Source: Belnapia mucosa
GTDB taxonomy: Bacteria; Pseudomonadota; Alphaproteobacteria; Acetobacterales; Acetobacteraceae
DNA: 64,000 nt
Direction of reading: 5' to 3'
Assembly (NCBI RefSeq): GCF_016775475.1
Contig: NZ_JAEUXJ010000007.1
Location: 186,001-250,000, forward strand
The notes beneath the pieces were generated by a model. The model was not told the origin of the DNA. It made no database searches and saw nothing but the letters and a program-made list of their open reading frames with translations. Positions 50,459-60,348 of this stretch are shown here, in pieces (position 1 is the first letter of the stretch; the number at the start of each line of letters is the position of its first letter). The translations under genes were made by a program, and so were the position numbers.

Positions 50459-50764
50459 ATGTCCTTCATCACCGATGCCGTCACGGCTGACCCCTTCCAG
50501 GCGAGCCCCGGCTTCGACCTCGGCGCCGCCCCGCGCGGCTTCCGCGGCCGCATCCAGGGCCTGCGCGCCTTCGCCAGCGGCGGCCTGGCGGCGGAGGAGC
50601 TGGAGCGGCGGCTGCTGGAACTCGGCTTCGTCGAGGGCGCGCGGGTCGAGATCCTGCACCAGGGCCTGTTCGGCCGCGACCCGATCGCGGTGCGGGTGGA
50701 TGGCGCGACCATCGCCCTCCGCCGGCGGGAAGCGGCCGCGGTGCTGGTCGAGCCGCTGGACTGA
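50459..50764 (+). CDS. feoA: ferrous iron transport protein FeoA
   Basis: A 101-residue SH3-like cytosolic protein that assists FeoB. After about 30 extra N-terminal residues, the FeoA core shows '[20 protein letters not shown]' and '[19 protein letters not shown]', the standard family pattern. It lies 21 nt upstream of feoB in one operon, likely induced by iron shortage. Confidence 0.9.
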   Translation: MSFITDAVTADPFQASPGFDLGAAPRGFRGRIQGLRAFASGGLAAEELERRLLELGFVEGARVEILHQGLFGRDPIAVRVDGATIALRRREAAAVLVEPLD

Positions 50765-50785
50765 CCTCGGCAGGGACATCCCCCG

Positions 50786-52696
<1,911 letters not shown>

Positions 52697-52745
52697 GGGG
52701 CAGGAGTCATTTCGCTTGCGTTGAGGGGGTGGGCCCCGCTACTAA

Positions 52746-52762
52746 GAATAAAATCCTTATTC
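52746..52762. promoter_or_regulatory. palindrome between feoB and the toxin-antitoxin genes (1)
   Basis: GAATAA-AATCC-TTATTC is a perfect 6-bp inverted repeat in an A+T-rich patch 50 nt after feoB. It could be a weak feoB terminator or an operator of the following pair. Confidence 0.4.
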
Positions 52763-52820
52763 TCTATCCTTCCGCCGGCATCTGGGGCCACGCAAGCGTC
52801 ACTTGCCGTTTCCCCAAAAT

Positions 52821-52833
52821 CCGTATTTTACGG
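52821..52833. promoter_or_regulatory. palindrome upstream of the antitoxin gene (2)
   Basis: CCGTA-TTT-TACGG is a perfect 5-bp inverted repeat 48 nt before the antitoxin ATG, placed where toxin-antitoxin autorepressor sites are usually found. Confidence 0.45.
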
Positions 52834-52880
52834 AAGTGCCATCGCGGCGGTAGCGCCGCTCGATGGAAGGAAGCCCCGCC

Positions 52881-53156
52881 ATGCATGTGCCATCCATTGC
52901 CGAATTCACGGCCAGCGATCTCAAGACCTCCGGACCGGTGCTGGACGCCGCTGTCCGCGGCGTTGTCCGCATCCGAAGGCGGGGACAAACCTTCGTCCTG
53001 CTGAGCGAGGCGCGGCTGGATGAGATCGTAGCCGAAGCAAGCGACCCCCGTCCGAAGAGCCTGGCGGACCTCGTGCAGGGCTACGATGCGGAGGATGTGA
53101 AGAACCGCCTCCGGGGCTGGGAAGCCGAAGAGGCGGTGGGCAAGGAAGGCCTCTAG
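52881..53156 (+). CDS. Phd-like type II antitoxin
   Basis: A 91-residue protein. An N-terminal DNA-binding-like half ('SIAEFTASDLKTSGPVLDAA', 'VRIRRRGQTFVLLSEARL') follows the Phd/YefM pattern of a short strand-helix module around 'xFVLLxExRL'. The acidic C-terminal tail ('YDAEDVKNRLRGWEAEEA') should wrap the toxin. A GGAAGGAAG site precedes ATG 52881. Its TAG is followed directly by the toxin GTG, so synthesis is coupled and antitoxin-first. Confidence 0.7.
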   Translation: MHVPSIAEFTASDLKTSGPVLDAAVRGVVRIRRRGQTFVLLSEARLDEIVAEASDPRPKSLADLVQGYDAEDVKNRLRGWEAEEAVGKEGL

Positions 53157-53519
53157 GTGCCGAAGCGCGGCGATAACTTCCAATGGGCGGGCTATGTCCC
53201 CGCCCTCGGCGACGTGGCGCATCTCAACTGGTCCCCGCAGGCGGGCCATGAGATGGCCGGGCCGCATTACGGCTTGGTTCTCTCGGCCGACCTGTTCAAC
53301 CAGGCGACGGGCCTGGCGGTGATCGCGCCCATCACCTCGAAGGGCGGGAAGCTGTCGGGCTTCGAACTGCCAATCAAGGCCGGCCGCATCGCCGGCGTCG
53401 TCGTGCTTTCGGCCCTGCGCTCCCTCGATTACCAGGCCCGCGACATCCAGTATGAGGACAAGGCTGATCCGGCGCTGGTGTCCGAGGCCAACCGGCGCGT
53501 CAGGATGGTGTTCCCGTAG
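53157..53519 (+). CDS. MazF/PemK-family mRNA interferase toxin
   Basis: A 120-residue endoribonuclease-type toxin starting with GTG immediately after the antitoxin stop. Family features are 'YVPALGDVAHLNWSPQAGHE', 'GPHYGLVLSADLFNQATGLAVIAPITS' and the C-terminal 'LSALRSLDYQARDIQYED'. Members cut single-stranded mRNA at short motifs when the antitoxin is degraded. The sequence is intact and of normal length. Confidence 0.85.
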   Translation: MPKRGDNFQWAGYVPALGDVAHLNWSPQAGHEMAGPHYGLVLSADLFNQATGLAVIAPITSKGGKLSGFELPIKAGRIAGVVVLSALRSLDYQARDIQYEDKADPALVSEANRRVRMVFP

Positions 53520-53549
53520 CGGCCGGCCATGCGTCCGCTTTATGGGAAT

Positions 53550-54089
53550 TTAGCCGGATTGATCCCGGTTGACCTGGTTTGAACCACCTTCGAACCCAAA
53601 CTCCCCCGCCTCTTCCCACGGCCCGCCGCGATAGTGCCAGAGCTGGAACCCCTCGCCCGTCGCCACGAAGGGGCTGAACCCCGCCGCCAACTCGCCTTGC
53701 AGCACCCGCGCCGCCTCCGGTGCGACCTTGTTCTGCACCGTCACATGCGGCCGCAGCCTTTGCCGGTCCTGCGGGCCGAGCCAGTCGCGCCAGCCCGCGG
53801 CCAGCCCGGCATGCAGGAATTGGAGTTTGTCCGAAAACAACCGGAACGCCACACCGCGTCCGAGGGGGAAGGGCGGCCCCACCTCCAGCGGGAACGGCGC
53901 CTCCGCCGCGGCCACCGCCCGCAGCCGGGCCTCGATCGCCGCGCGCTCCGCCCCCGGCAGGGCATGGAACAGGGTCAGGTGCGCCGCGAGGAAATTCCGC
54001 TCGGGCGGGAAATGCGCCCGGCGCAGCCGGTCGAACCAGGTCTGGCTCGCCGCGTCGAGCCGCAGCGTCAGGATCAGCGGGTCAGCCAA
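53550..54089 (-). CDS. 2'-5' RNA ligase family protein
   Basis: A 179-residue member of the 2H phosphoesterase superfamily. The two H-x-T motifs are H37-L-T39 in 'AAHLTLFH' and H115-V-T117 in 'RPHVTVQNK'. Members act on 2'-5' or cyclic phosphodiester bonds in RNA or nucleotides; the natural substrate is unknown. The start is taken as TTG 54089, overlapping the upstream stop and giving 'MADPLILTLRL'. An ATG at 54137 would overlap ecsC by 56 nt and add a non-conserved leader. Both are possible. Confidence 0.8.
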   Translation of the reverse strand: MADPLILTLRLDAASQTWFDRLRRAHFPPERNFLAAHLTLFHALPGAERAAIEARLRAVAAAEAPFPLEVGPPFPLGRGVAFRLFSDKLQFLHAGLAAGWRDWLGPQDRQRLRPHVTVQNKVAPEAARVLQGELAAGFSPFVATGEGFQLWHYRGGPWEEAGEFGFEGGSNQVNRDQSG

Positions 54090-54885
54090 GGCCGCGCCGG
54101 ATCGCCTCGTAGCTGGCGCGCACCAGGGCCGGGCCATGCGCCCGCTCCAGCCGGCGGATGGTGAAATGCGCCCCGGCGATGCCGGAGAAATGCTCGAGGA
54201 AGGCGAGGTTCACCGCCGCGCCCCCGGCCGCGCCGATCACCGGCGCCGCCTGGGCCGAGAGCTTCACCGCGACCGGCGCCCCGAAGCGGGCGGCGATGGC
54301 GCCGAGGAAGCCGGGCAGCAGCGACCCGAGCCCCCGCCCAACCGCGCCCTTCAGCGTCTCGGCGAGCGCGATGCGCAGGGCGAAATAGCCGCTCTCCCCG
54401 TCGTCATCCGCCGGGTCGCGGCCGCCGAGGGCGAAGACCTTGAGGCATTCCGCCTGCACCAGCGGGTCGGACAGATCCTCCCCCTGCTCGGCGGCGATGG
54501 CGGCGATGCGGCGCAGCAGCAGGGTGGTGGAGACCGGCAGTTCCATCAGCGTGCCCGGCAGGCCGAAGGCCCCGCCGGCGGCGCCGGAGGCGGCGAGCAG
54601 CCCGCGATGCAGCCAAGTGGCCGAGAGCGGCGTCGGGTTGCGCGCCGGGTCGGACCGCAGGGCGGCCCCCATCGCGCCTTCCAGGGCGCGGCGGATGGCG
54701 CCGTCCAGCATCCGCTGCGCGGCCTCCGGCAGGCGGCGCTTCAAGGCCTCGACCGAGCCACCGACCAGGGAGGCCAGGCGGACAGGCAGGGAGGTGCCTT
54801 CGAGGATGGCCACCGCCGCGGCCAGCGCGGCATGGTCGTCGCTGCGCAGGGTGGCGGGGACGGGAAGGGTCTCGGTCTCGCTCAT
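54082..54885 (-). CDS. EcsC family protein
   Basis: A 267-residue protein with the EcsC pattern: alternating amphipathic and Gly/Ala-rich hydrophobic helices ('ASGAAGGAFGLPGTLMELPVSTTLLLRRIAAIA', broken here by many small residues) and the ending 'FTIRRLERAHG'. In Bacillus, EcsC accompanies an ABC exporter, but here no transporter is adjacent. The start at 54885 follows GGAGG. Its stop overlaps the RNA-ligase gene. Confidence 0.82.
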   Translation of the reverse strand: MSETETLPVPATLRSDDHAALAAAVAILEGTSLPVRLASLVGGSVEALKRRLPEAAQRMLDGAIRRALEGAMGAALRSDPARNPTPLSATWLHRGLLAASGAAGGAFGLPGTLMELPVSTTLLLRRIAAIAAEQGEDLSDPLVQAECLKVFALGGRDPADDDGESGYFALRIALAETLKGAVGRGLGSLLPGFLGAIAARFGAPVAVKLSAQAAPVIGAAGGAAVNLAFLEHFSGIAGAHFTIRRLERAHGPALVRASYEAIRRGLG

Positions 54886-54959
54886 GCCGGCAACAACCTC
54901 CGCGCTGGCGCCGGGTTCGCCGCACGGGCAGGATTGAGGCAAGCCGAAGGACCGAGCCG

Positions 54960-57020
54960 ATGGATGGCAGCCTCCCCGTCAGCGTGATCCGCACCGCCTG
55001 CCCGCATGACTGCCCGAGCGCCTGCGTGCTGGAGGTGGAGCGACTCTCGGCGACGCGGATCGGGCGGGTGCGCGGCTCCGCCAGCTACGACTACACGGCC
55101 GGGACCTGCTGCGCCAAGGTCGCCCGCTATGCCGAGCGGGTGCACCACCCGGCGCGCCTGACGCGGCCCCTGCTGCGCATCGGCGCCAAGGGCGAGGGGC
55201 GCTTCGCCCCGATCCCCTGGGAGGAGGCGCTGGACCGCATCGCTGAGGCCTTCCGGCAGGCGGCGGCGCGCGACGGGGCGGAGGCGGTCTGGCCCTACCA
55301 CAGCGGCGGCACCATGGGCGTGCTCGCCCGCTGGGGGCTCGACCGGCTGCGGCATGTGATGGGGTATTCGCGGCAGAAATCCACCATCTGCGTGACGCCG
55401 GCCGAATCCGGCTGGCGGGCCGGGCATGGTGCGGCACGCGGCGCCGACCCGCGGCTTGTGGCGGAGGCGGACCTGATCCTGATGTGGGGCGGCAACCCCG
55501 TCTCCACCCAGGTGAACCTGATGGCGCATATCCAGCAGGCCAGGAAGCGGCGCGGGGCGAAGCTGGTGGTGGTGGATGCCTATCGCTCGCCCTCCATCGA
55601 GGCGGCGGATCTCGGCATCATCCTGCGGCCGGGGACGGATGCGGCACTGGCGCTGGCCATGATGGCGGTGGCGCTGGAACGGGGCGCGGCGGATCGTGGC
55701 TTCCTCGCCGCCCATACCGATTGGAATGCGGGGGTGGAGGCACATCTCCGCCGCCACACGCCGGACTGGGCGGAGGGCATCACTGGCGTCCCGGCGGCCA
55801 CGATCCGGGCGCTGGCCGAGATGTATGCCGGGACGCGGCGAATGTTCCTCCGCGCCGGCGTCGGCTTCACCCGCCACCGCAATGGCGCGGCGACCATGCA
55901 TGCCATCTCCTGCCTCGCCGCGCTGACCGGCGCCTGGGCGGAGGAAGGGGGTGGCGCCTTCTTCTATGCGCTGGAGGGCTGGGGGCTGGACACGCGCCTC
56001 GCCTGGGCCAGCGACCGGATCGACCCCAGGGTGCGGGTGCTCGACCAGTCGCGGATCGGCGCGGTCCTGAATGGCGAGGCGCTGGCGGGCGGGCCGCCGG
56101 TGACCGCGATGCTGATCCAGAACGCCAACAGCGCCGAGGTCGCGCCCGACAGCGCAGCCGTCCGGCGGGGCCTGGCGCGGCGGGACCTGTTCCTCGCGGT
56201 GCATGAGCAGTTCATGACCCCGACCGCGGCGCTGGCGGATGTGGTGCTGCCGGCGACGACCTTCCTCGAGCAGAGCGACCTCTATCTCGGCCTCGGCCAT
56301 ACCGCGCTGACCGTCGGGCCGCGGGTCATCGCGCCGCTCGGCGAGGCGCGTAGCAACCATGCGGTGGTCTGCGCCCTGGCGGCACGGCTGGGGGCGGAGC
56401 ATCCCGGCTTCGGCCTGGAGGAGGAGGCGATGCTGGATGCGACGCTCCGCGCCTCTGGCCTGCCGGGCTGGGAGGAGGCGAAGGCGCGGGGCCATATCCC
56501 GGTCGGCAATGCCATCCCGGCCGGGCCGGATTTCGCAGGCTTCCCGCAGCCCGATGGGCGCTTCCGCTTCCGCCCCGACTGGGCGGCGCTCGGGCCGCAT
56601 GCCGAGGGGATGCCGGAGCTGCCGAGCCATTGGGAGAGGCTGGAGGCGGCGAGCGCGGCGACGCCCTTCCGCCTCATCACCCCGCCGGCGCGGAGCTTCC
56701 TGAATACCAGCTTCACCGAGACCCCTGGCTCCCGCAGCCGGGAGGGAATGCCGCGGCTGCGGCTGCATCCAGCGGATGCCGGGCGGCTCGGCATCGCCGA
56801 TGGCGCCCCGGTGCGGATCGGCAATGCCCGCGGGGCGCTGACCCTGCATGCGATGCATTTCGACGGCGTGCTGCCAGGCGTGGTGGCGGTGGAGGGCATC
56901 TCGCCCAGCGCCGACTTTCCCGAGGGGATCGGCATCAACGCCCTGATCGGCGCCGAGCCGGTGGCGCCGGCCGGCGGCGTCGCCTTCCACGATACGGCTG
57001 TGTGGGTGCAGCCAGCCTAG
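54960..57020 (+). CDS. molybdopterin-dependent oxidoreductase (DMSO reductase family)
   Basis: A 686-residue bis-MGD enzyme. The N-terminal [4Fe-4S] motif is C14-x3-C18-x3-C22-x27-C50 ('CPHDCPSAC' and 'GTCCAKV'). Later come 'WGGNPVSTQ' and the cofactor-binding 'ALADVVLPATTFLEQSDLY'. The C-terminal beta domain has 'LHPADAGRLGIADGAPV' and 'RSREGMPRLRLHP'. There is no Tat signal, so it is cytoplasmic. Length and motif fit the small single-subunit formate-dehydrogenase-H-like oxidoreductases; the substrate is unknown. No electron-transfer subunit is adjacent. Confidence 0.88.
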   Translation: MDGSLPVSVIRTACPHDCPSACVLEVERLSATRIGRVRGSASYDYTAGTCCAKVARYAERVHHPARLTRPLLRIGAKGEGRFAPIPWEEALDRIAEAFRQAAARDGAEAVWPYHSGGTMGVLARWGLDRLRHVMGYSRQKSTICVTPAESGWRAGHGAARGADPRLVAEADLILMWGGNPVSTQVNLMAHIQQARKRRGAKLVVVDAYRSPSIEAADLGIILRPGTDAALALAMMAVALERGAADRGFLAAHTDWNAGVEAHLRRHTPDWAEGITGVPAATIRALAEMYAGTRRMFLRAGVGFTRHRNGAATMHAISCLAALTGAWAEEGGGAFFYALEGWGLDTRLAWASDRIDPRVRVLDQSRIGAVLNGEALAGGPPVTAMLIQNANSAEVAPDSAAVRRGLARRDLFLAVHEQFMTPTAALADVVLPATTFLEQSDLYLGLGHTALTVGPRVIAPLGEARSNHAVVCALAARLGAEHPGFGLEEEAMLDATLRASGLPGWEEAKARGHIPVGNAIPAGPDFAGFPQPDGRFRFRPDWAALGPHAEGMPELPSHWERLEAASAATPFRLITPPARSFLNTSFTETPGSRSREGMPRLRLHPADAGRLGIADGAPVRIGNARGALTLHAMHFDGVLPGVVAVEGISPSADFPEGIGINALIGAEPVAPAGGVAFHDTAVWVQPA

Positions 57021-57697
57021 TGATTGGCGCCGGTCAGCAGGCTGGAATGGATCCAACCCAGCGGCTGGGCCTCGCCCACCTGCATCCAGCCGCCGGGGGC
57101 GCGGCTGAACACCTTGTATTCGGTGCCCTGCGGCGCGACCCGCAGCACCTCGGACCCGCCGAGGGGCGCGGCGCGGATATTGGCGGGGCTGCGCACCAGC
57201 ACGGCGCCGATCGGCGGGGCGGCCTCGACCGGTGAGGCAGGCGCCTGCTGGGCGGTGAGCGGTGACGCGGCCTCGACAGGCTCGGCCGGCTGTTCGGCGG
57301 CGTTGCGGCAATAGCGCGCGGCGGCCGAGGCGGAGACGGGCAGGCCCGGCCCCTGTTCCAGCACGGTGGTGTAGCGGTGCCCGTTCTGCGGGATGGAGCC
57401 GTCGCGCGGCAGCAGGATGCGGAGGATGAAATCCGTCGTGCCGACCCGGCCGCAGACTGCCCGCTCATCGGCCGGGCCGAAGCGGACCACCTCCAGATTG
57501 CCGAAGGCGAGGTTGGGCGCATTGCGCAGCCGGCTGCGGATCGAGTCCTTCGCCACCTCCGCCAGCACCTGCTCCGACGAGGTCGGGGCAGCGGCCAGCG
57601 ATCGTGACGCACCCTCGCCCTGGCGGGAGCCCAGGGCCACGACACCGATCCCGACGACTGCAACGACCGCGATGCCCGTCAGGGCCAAGCCACGCAT
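57017..57697 (-). CDS. membrane-anchored SH3-domain protein
   Basis: A 226-residue protein with one N-terminal membrane helix (residues 3-22). A region of about 100 residues has two cysteines ('AVCGRVGTTDFILRI', 'AARYCRN'), followed by a Pro/Ala linker and a C-terminal bacterial SH3-like domain ('VRSPANIRAAPLGGSEVLRVAPQG', ending 'WIHSSLL'). SH3 domains of this type often bind cell wall. The start is taken at ATG 57697, where the membrane helix begins; 12 upstream codons are open. It converges on the oxidoreductase stop with a 4-nt overlap. Confidence 0.65.
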   Translation of the reverse strand: MRGLALTGIAVVAVVGIGVVALGSRQGEGASRSLAAAPTSSEQVLAEVAKDSIRSRLRNAPNLAFGNLEVVRFGPADERAVCGRVGTTDFILRILLPRDGSIPQNGHRYTTVLEQGPGLPVSASAAARYCRNAAEQPAEPVEAASPLTAQQAPASPVEAAPPIGAVLVRSPANIRAAPLGGSEVLRVAPQGTEYKVFSRAPGGWMQVGEAQPLGWIHSSLLTGANH

Positions 57698-57799
57698 GTT
57701 TGCCGCACCCTGGGGGGCGGGCGCCCGCCCCATGCCGCGCCCCGCACCCCCGCCGCCTAAAACCCCGCCGGGCGGGAAGGTTGCAATTGCGAAGCGCGC

Positions 57800-58375
57800 C
57801 TACCAGGCATCTTCCCGTGCGGCGGCTGCCACCCGGTGGAAGCCGGACAGCGCCTCGAAGGTCTGCTGCGCGATCTCGGCCGGCGGCCCGTCCAGCCGCG
57901 CCAGCACCAGATAGAGCCGCCCGCGCCCCGCATTGCCCTGGGAGGCGGCGTGGAACAGCTCGGCGCTCTGCGGCGCGGCGTATTGCGCCAGGGTCTCCTC
58001 CTTCAAGGGCCGACTGCCGATCCGCTTGCTGTCATGCCACTGGCGCAGGGCATAGGTCGCGCCATCCGTCGGATCGCGGCCGAAGGCGCCCGACCCGTTG
58101 CGGTCGAGCGGGGTGTAGGAGGCGGAGACGTCACCCAGCCGGATGATGATGTCGAGCCCGGCCGGCAGCCCGGTCGGGCGCAGCGTCGTGCGCCATTCGA
58201 AGCCGCCCTTCACCGCCTCGGGCGCCGAACCCGCGGCCGGCTTGAAGGTGTTGCGGCCGCCACGGAAACGCTCATCCGTGGCGAGGGCGCTGCGCCAGGT
58301 TTCGAACAGCGCCGCGACCTCGGTCCGCTTCTCGATCGGCTGCAGCTTCAGCAGCGTGGGGGTCGTGTCGCTCAT
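57800..58375 (-). CDS. hypothetical protein coupled to the CoA-transferase gene
   Basis: I do not recognise this 191-residue family. It is soluble, has no signal peptide and contains several Trp/Phe-centred blocks ('ALFETWRSALATDERFRGG', 'FEWRTTLRPTGLPAGLDIIIRLGD'). Its start overlaps the CoA-transferase stop (ATGA), so the two are co-translated and may cooperate. The codon use is normal for the region. Confidence 0.6.
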   Translation of the reverse strand: MSDTTPTLLKLQPIEKRTEVAALFETWRSALATDERFRGGRNTFKPAAGSAPEAVKGGFEWRTTLRPTGLPAGLDIIIRLGDVSASYTPLDRNGSGAFGRDPTDGATYALRQWHDSKRIGSRPLKEETLAQYAAPQSAELFHAASQGNAGRGRLYLVLARLDGPPAEIAQQTFEALSGFHRVAAAAREDAW

Positions 58376-59598
58376 CGCCTGCGGGTATCCACCAACACGC
58401 CGGAGGCGCGAAGCGCCGCCAGCTCGGCCTCGGAGAAGCCATGGGAGGTCAGCACACTGTCGGTGTGCTCGGCGAAGCGCGGCGGCGCGGCACGGGTGCC
58501 GCCCGGGGTGCGCGACAGCTTGATGGGCGTGCCGAGGCCGCGATAGGCGCCGAGCTCCGTCACCATGGCGCGATGCGCGGTATGGGCCGCGGCCATCGCC
58601 TCGTCCACATGCAGGACCGGACCGGCGGGCAGGCCGGCGGCCAGCATCCGGCGGGTCAGGTCATGCCCGTCCTCCTGGGCGAAGCGTTCCTCCAGCACCG
58701 CGGTCAGCGCGTCGCGGTTGACGACGCGGGCGCCGTTGGTGGCGAAGCGAGGATCCTTCGCCATCTCGGGGAAGCCGAGGAATTCGCAGAATTTGCGGAA
58801 GGCCGGGTCGTTGCCCGCGGCGACGAAGATCTCGCAGGTGCGGGTGCGGAATTTGGAATAGGGCGCGAGGTTCGGATGCGGGTTGCCCGTCGCCTTCGGC
58901 CGGTTGCCGTTGAGGAAGTAATTGGCCGCATGCGGGTGCAGCAGCGCCATGCCGCAATCATGCAGCGTCATGTCGACATACTGGCCGAGCCCGCTGCGGG
59001 CGCGTTCCTGCAGGGCCATCAGGATGCCGATGGTGCTGAACAGGCCGGTGGCGATATCGACGATCGGGTTGCCGAGCCGGGTCGGGCCGGAATCCCCGGT
59101 GCCGTTGATCGACATCAGGCCGGTCATCGCCTGCAACACGGCGTCATAGCCGGGGAAGCCGCCCAGCGGCCCATCCGCGCCGAAGCCGGAGACGCGGCAA
59201 TGCACCAGGGCGGGGAAGCGGTGCTTCAGCACCGCGTCGTAGCCGAGGCCCCAGCGCTCCATGCTGCCGGGCTTGAAATTCTCGATCAGCACATCGGCGC
59301 CATCGAGCAGGCGCAGCAGCACCTCCCGCCCCTCGGGCTTCGAGAGGTCGAGCCCGACCGAGCGCTTGTTGCGGTTGACGCCGACGAAGTAGCTGGCATC
59401 GCCGGCCTCGTTGAAGGGCGGGCCCCAGTCGCGGACCTCGTCGCCCTGCGGCGGTTCCAGCTTGATGACCTCGGCGCCATGGTCCGACAGCACCATGGTG
59501 CAGTAGGGGCCGCCCAGCACCCGCGTCAGGTCGATCACCCGGAGCCCTGCCAGGGCCCCGGCGGATTGGGCCAGACCCAGCCCCGCCGCCTCATTCAT
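58372..59598 (-). CDS. class III (CaiB/BaiF) acyl-CoA transferase
   Basis: A 408-residue family III CoA-transferase that moves CoA between organic acids through an aspartyl thioester. The N-terminus 'LAGLRVIDLTRVLGGPYCTMVLSDHGAEVIKLE' is characteristic but is given here only as a motif region (residues 16-48). The catalytic aspartate is probably D181 in 'GNPIVDIATGLFST'. The start at 59598 is preceded by GAGGA; the frame is open nearly 190 codons upstream without homology. Substrates are unknown. Confidence 0.9.
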   Translation of the reverse strand: MNEAAGLGLAQSAGALAGLRVIDLTRVLGGPYCTMVLSDHGAEVIKLEPPQGDEVRDWGPPFNEAGDASYFVGVNRNKRSVGLDLSKPEGREVLLRLLDGADVLIENFKPGSMERWGLGYDAVLKHRFPALVHCRVSGFGADGPLGGFPGYDAVLQAMTGLMSINGTGDSGPTRLGNPIVDIATGLFSTIGILMALQERARSGLGQYVDMTLHDCGMALLHPHAANYFLNGNRPKATGNPHPNLAPYSKFRTRTCEIFVAAGNDPAFRKFCEFLGFPEMAKDPRFATNGARVVNRDALTAVLEERFAQEDGHDLTRRMLAAGLPAGPVLHVDEAMAAAHTAHRAMVTELGAYRGLGTPIKLSRTPGGTRAAPPRFAEHTDSVLTSHGFSEAELAALRASGVLVDTRRR

Positions 59599-59716
59599 AT
59601 CCGCATGTCCTCGCGCGTCTCTCCAGGACTTCTCTAGACCGAACCTGGGCGGCAGGCGAATTCCGCGGGCGAAGCAAGGCTTGCGGTCGGTCGCCGGCTG
59701 GGCGATGCCAGGGGCC

Positions 59717-60268
59717 ATGCCCGAGCCCATGACCCTGGAAGGCCCCCGCCTCCGCCTCCGTCCCTGGCGCGCGGAGGACCGAGACCCGCTGGCGGCGCTG
59801 AATGGCGATCCGGAGGTGATGCGCCATTTCCCGGCCCCGATGACCCGGGCCGAGAGCGATGCCTGGGCCGACCGGATGGAGGCGCATGTCGCCGCCCATG
59901 GCTGGGGCTTCTGGGTGGTGGAGCAGCGGGAGAGGCCGGGGCTGATCGGCGTGGTCGGGCTGCTGACCATTCCCTGGGAAGCGGACTTCACCCCGGCGGT
60001 CGAGATCGGCTGGCGGATCGCGCCCGGCTTCCAGCGCCAGGGCTTGGCAGAGGAGGCGGCGCGGCTTTCGCTGAAGGCCGGCTTCGGGCCGGTCGGCCTG
60101 ACGGAGGTGGTGGCCTTCACCGTGCCCGGGAATGCGCCGTCCTGGCTGCTGATGGCGAAGCTCGGCATGCGGCCGACCGGGACCTTCGAGCATCCGCGCC
60201 TGCCGGAAGGGCACCCGTTGCGAACCCATCTGCTCTACCGGCTCAGGCGGCAGGACTGGTTCGCCTGA
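59717..60268 (+). CDS. GNAT family N-acetyltransferase (RimJ/RimL-like)
   Basis: A 183-residue acetyl-CoA-dependent transferase. It starts 'EGPRLRLRPWRAEDRDPLAALNGDPEVM', shown here as the region 7-34, with the RimJ/RimL-like 'WRIAPGFQRQGLAEEAA' acetyl-CoA-binding loop and 'LGMRPTGTFEHPRLP' near the end. Likely targets are a protein N-terminus or a small molecule. ATG 59717 is chosen; another ATG four codons later is equally plausible. Confidence 0.85.
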   Translation: MPEPMTLEGPRLRLRPWRAEDRDPLAALNGDPEVMRHFPAPMTRAESDAWADRMEAHVAAHGWGFWVVEQRERPGLIGVVGLLTIPWEADFTPAVEIGWRIAPGFQRQGLAEEAARLSLKAGFGPVGLTEVVAFTVPGNAPSWLLMAKLGMRPTGTFEHPRLPEGHPLRTHLLYRLRRQDWFA

Positions 60269-60348
60269 ATTTGGTCGGGCGACCGTCCACCAACCCTTGA
60301 TGACCGACCCTGCCGTGCTAGCTTTCCCTCAAAGAGGGAGGACAAGCC

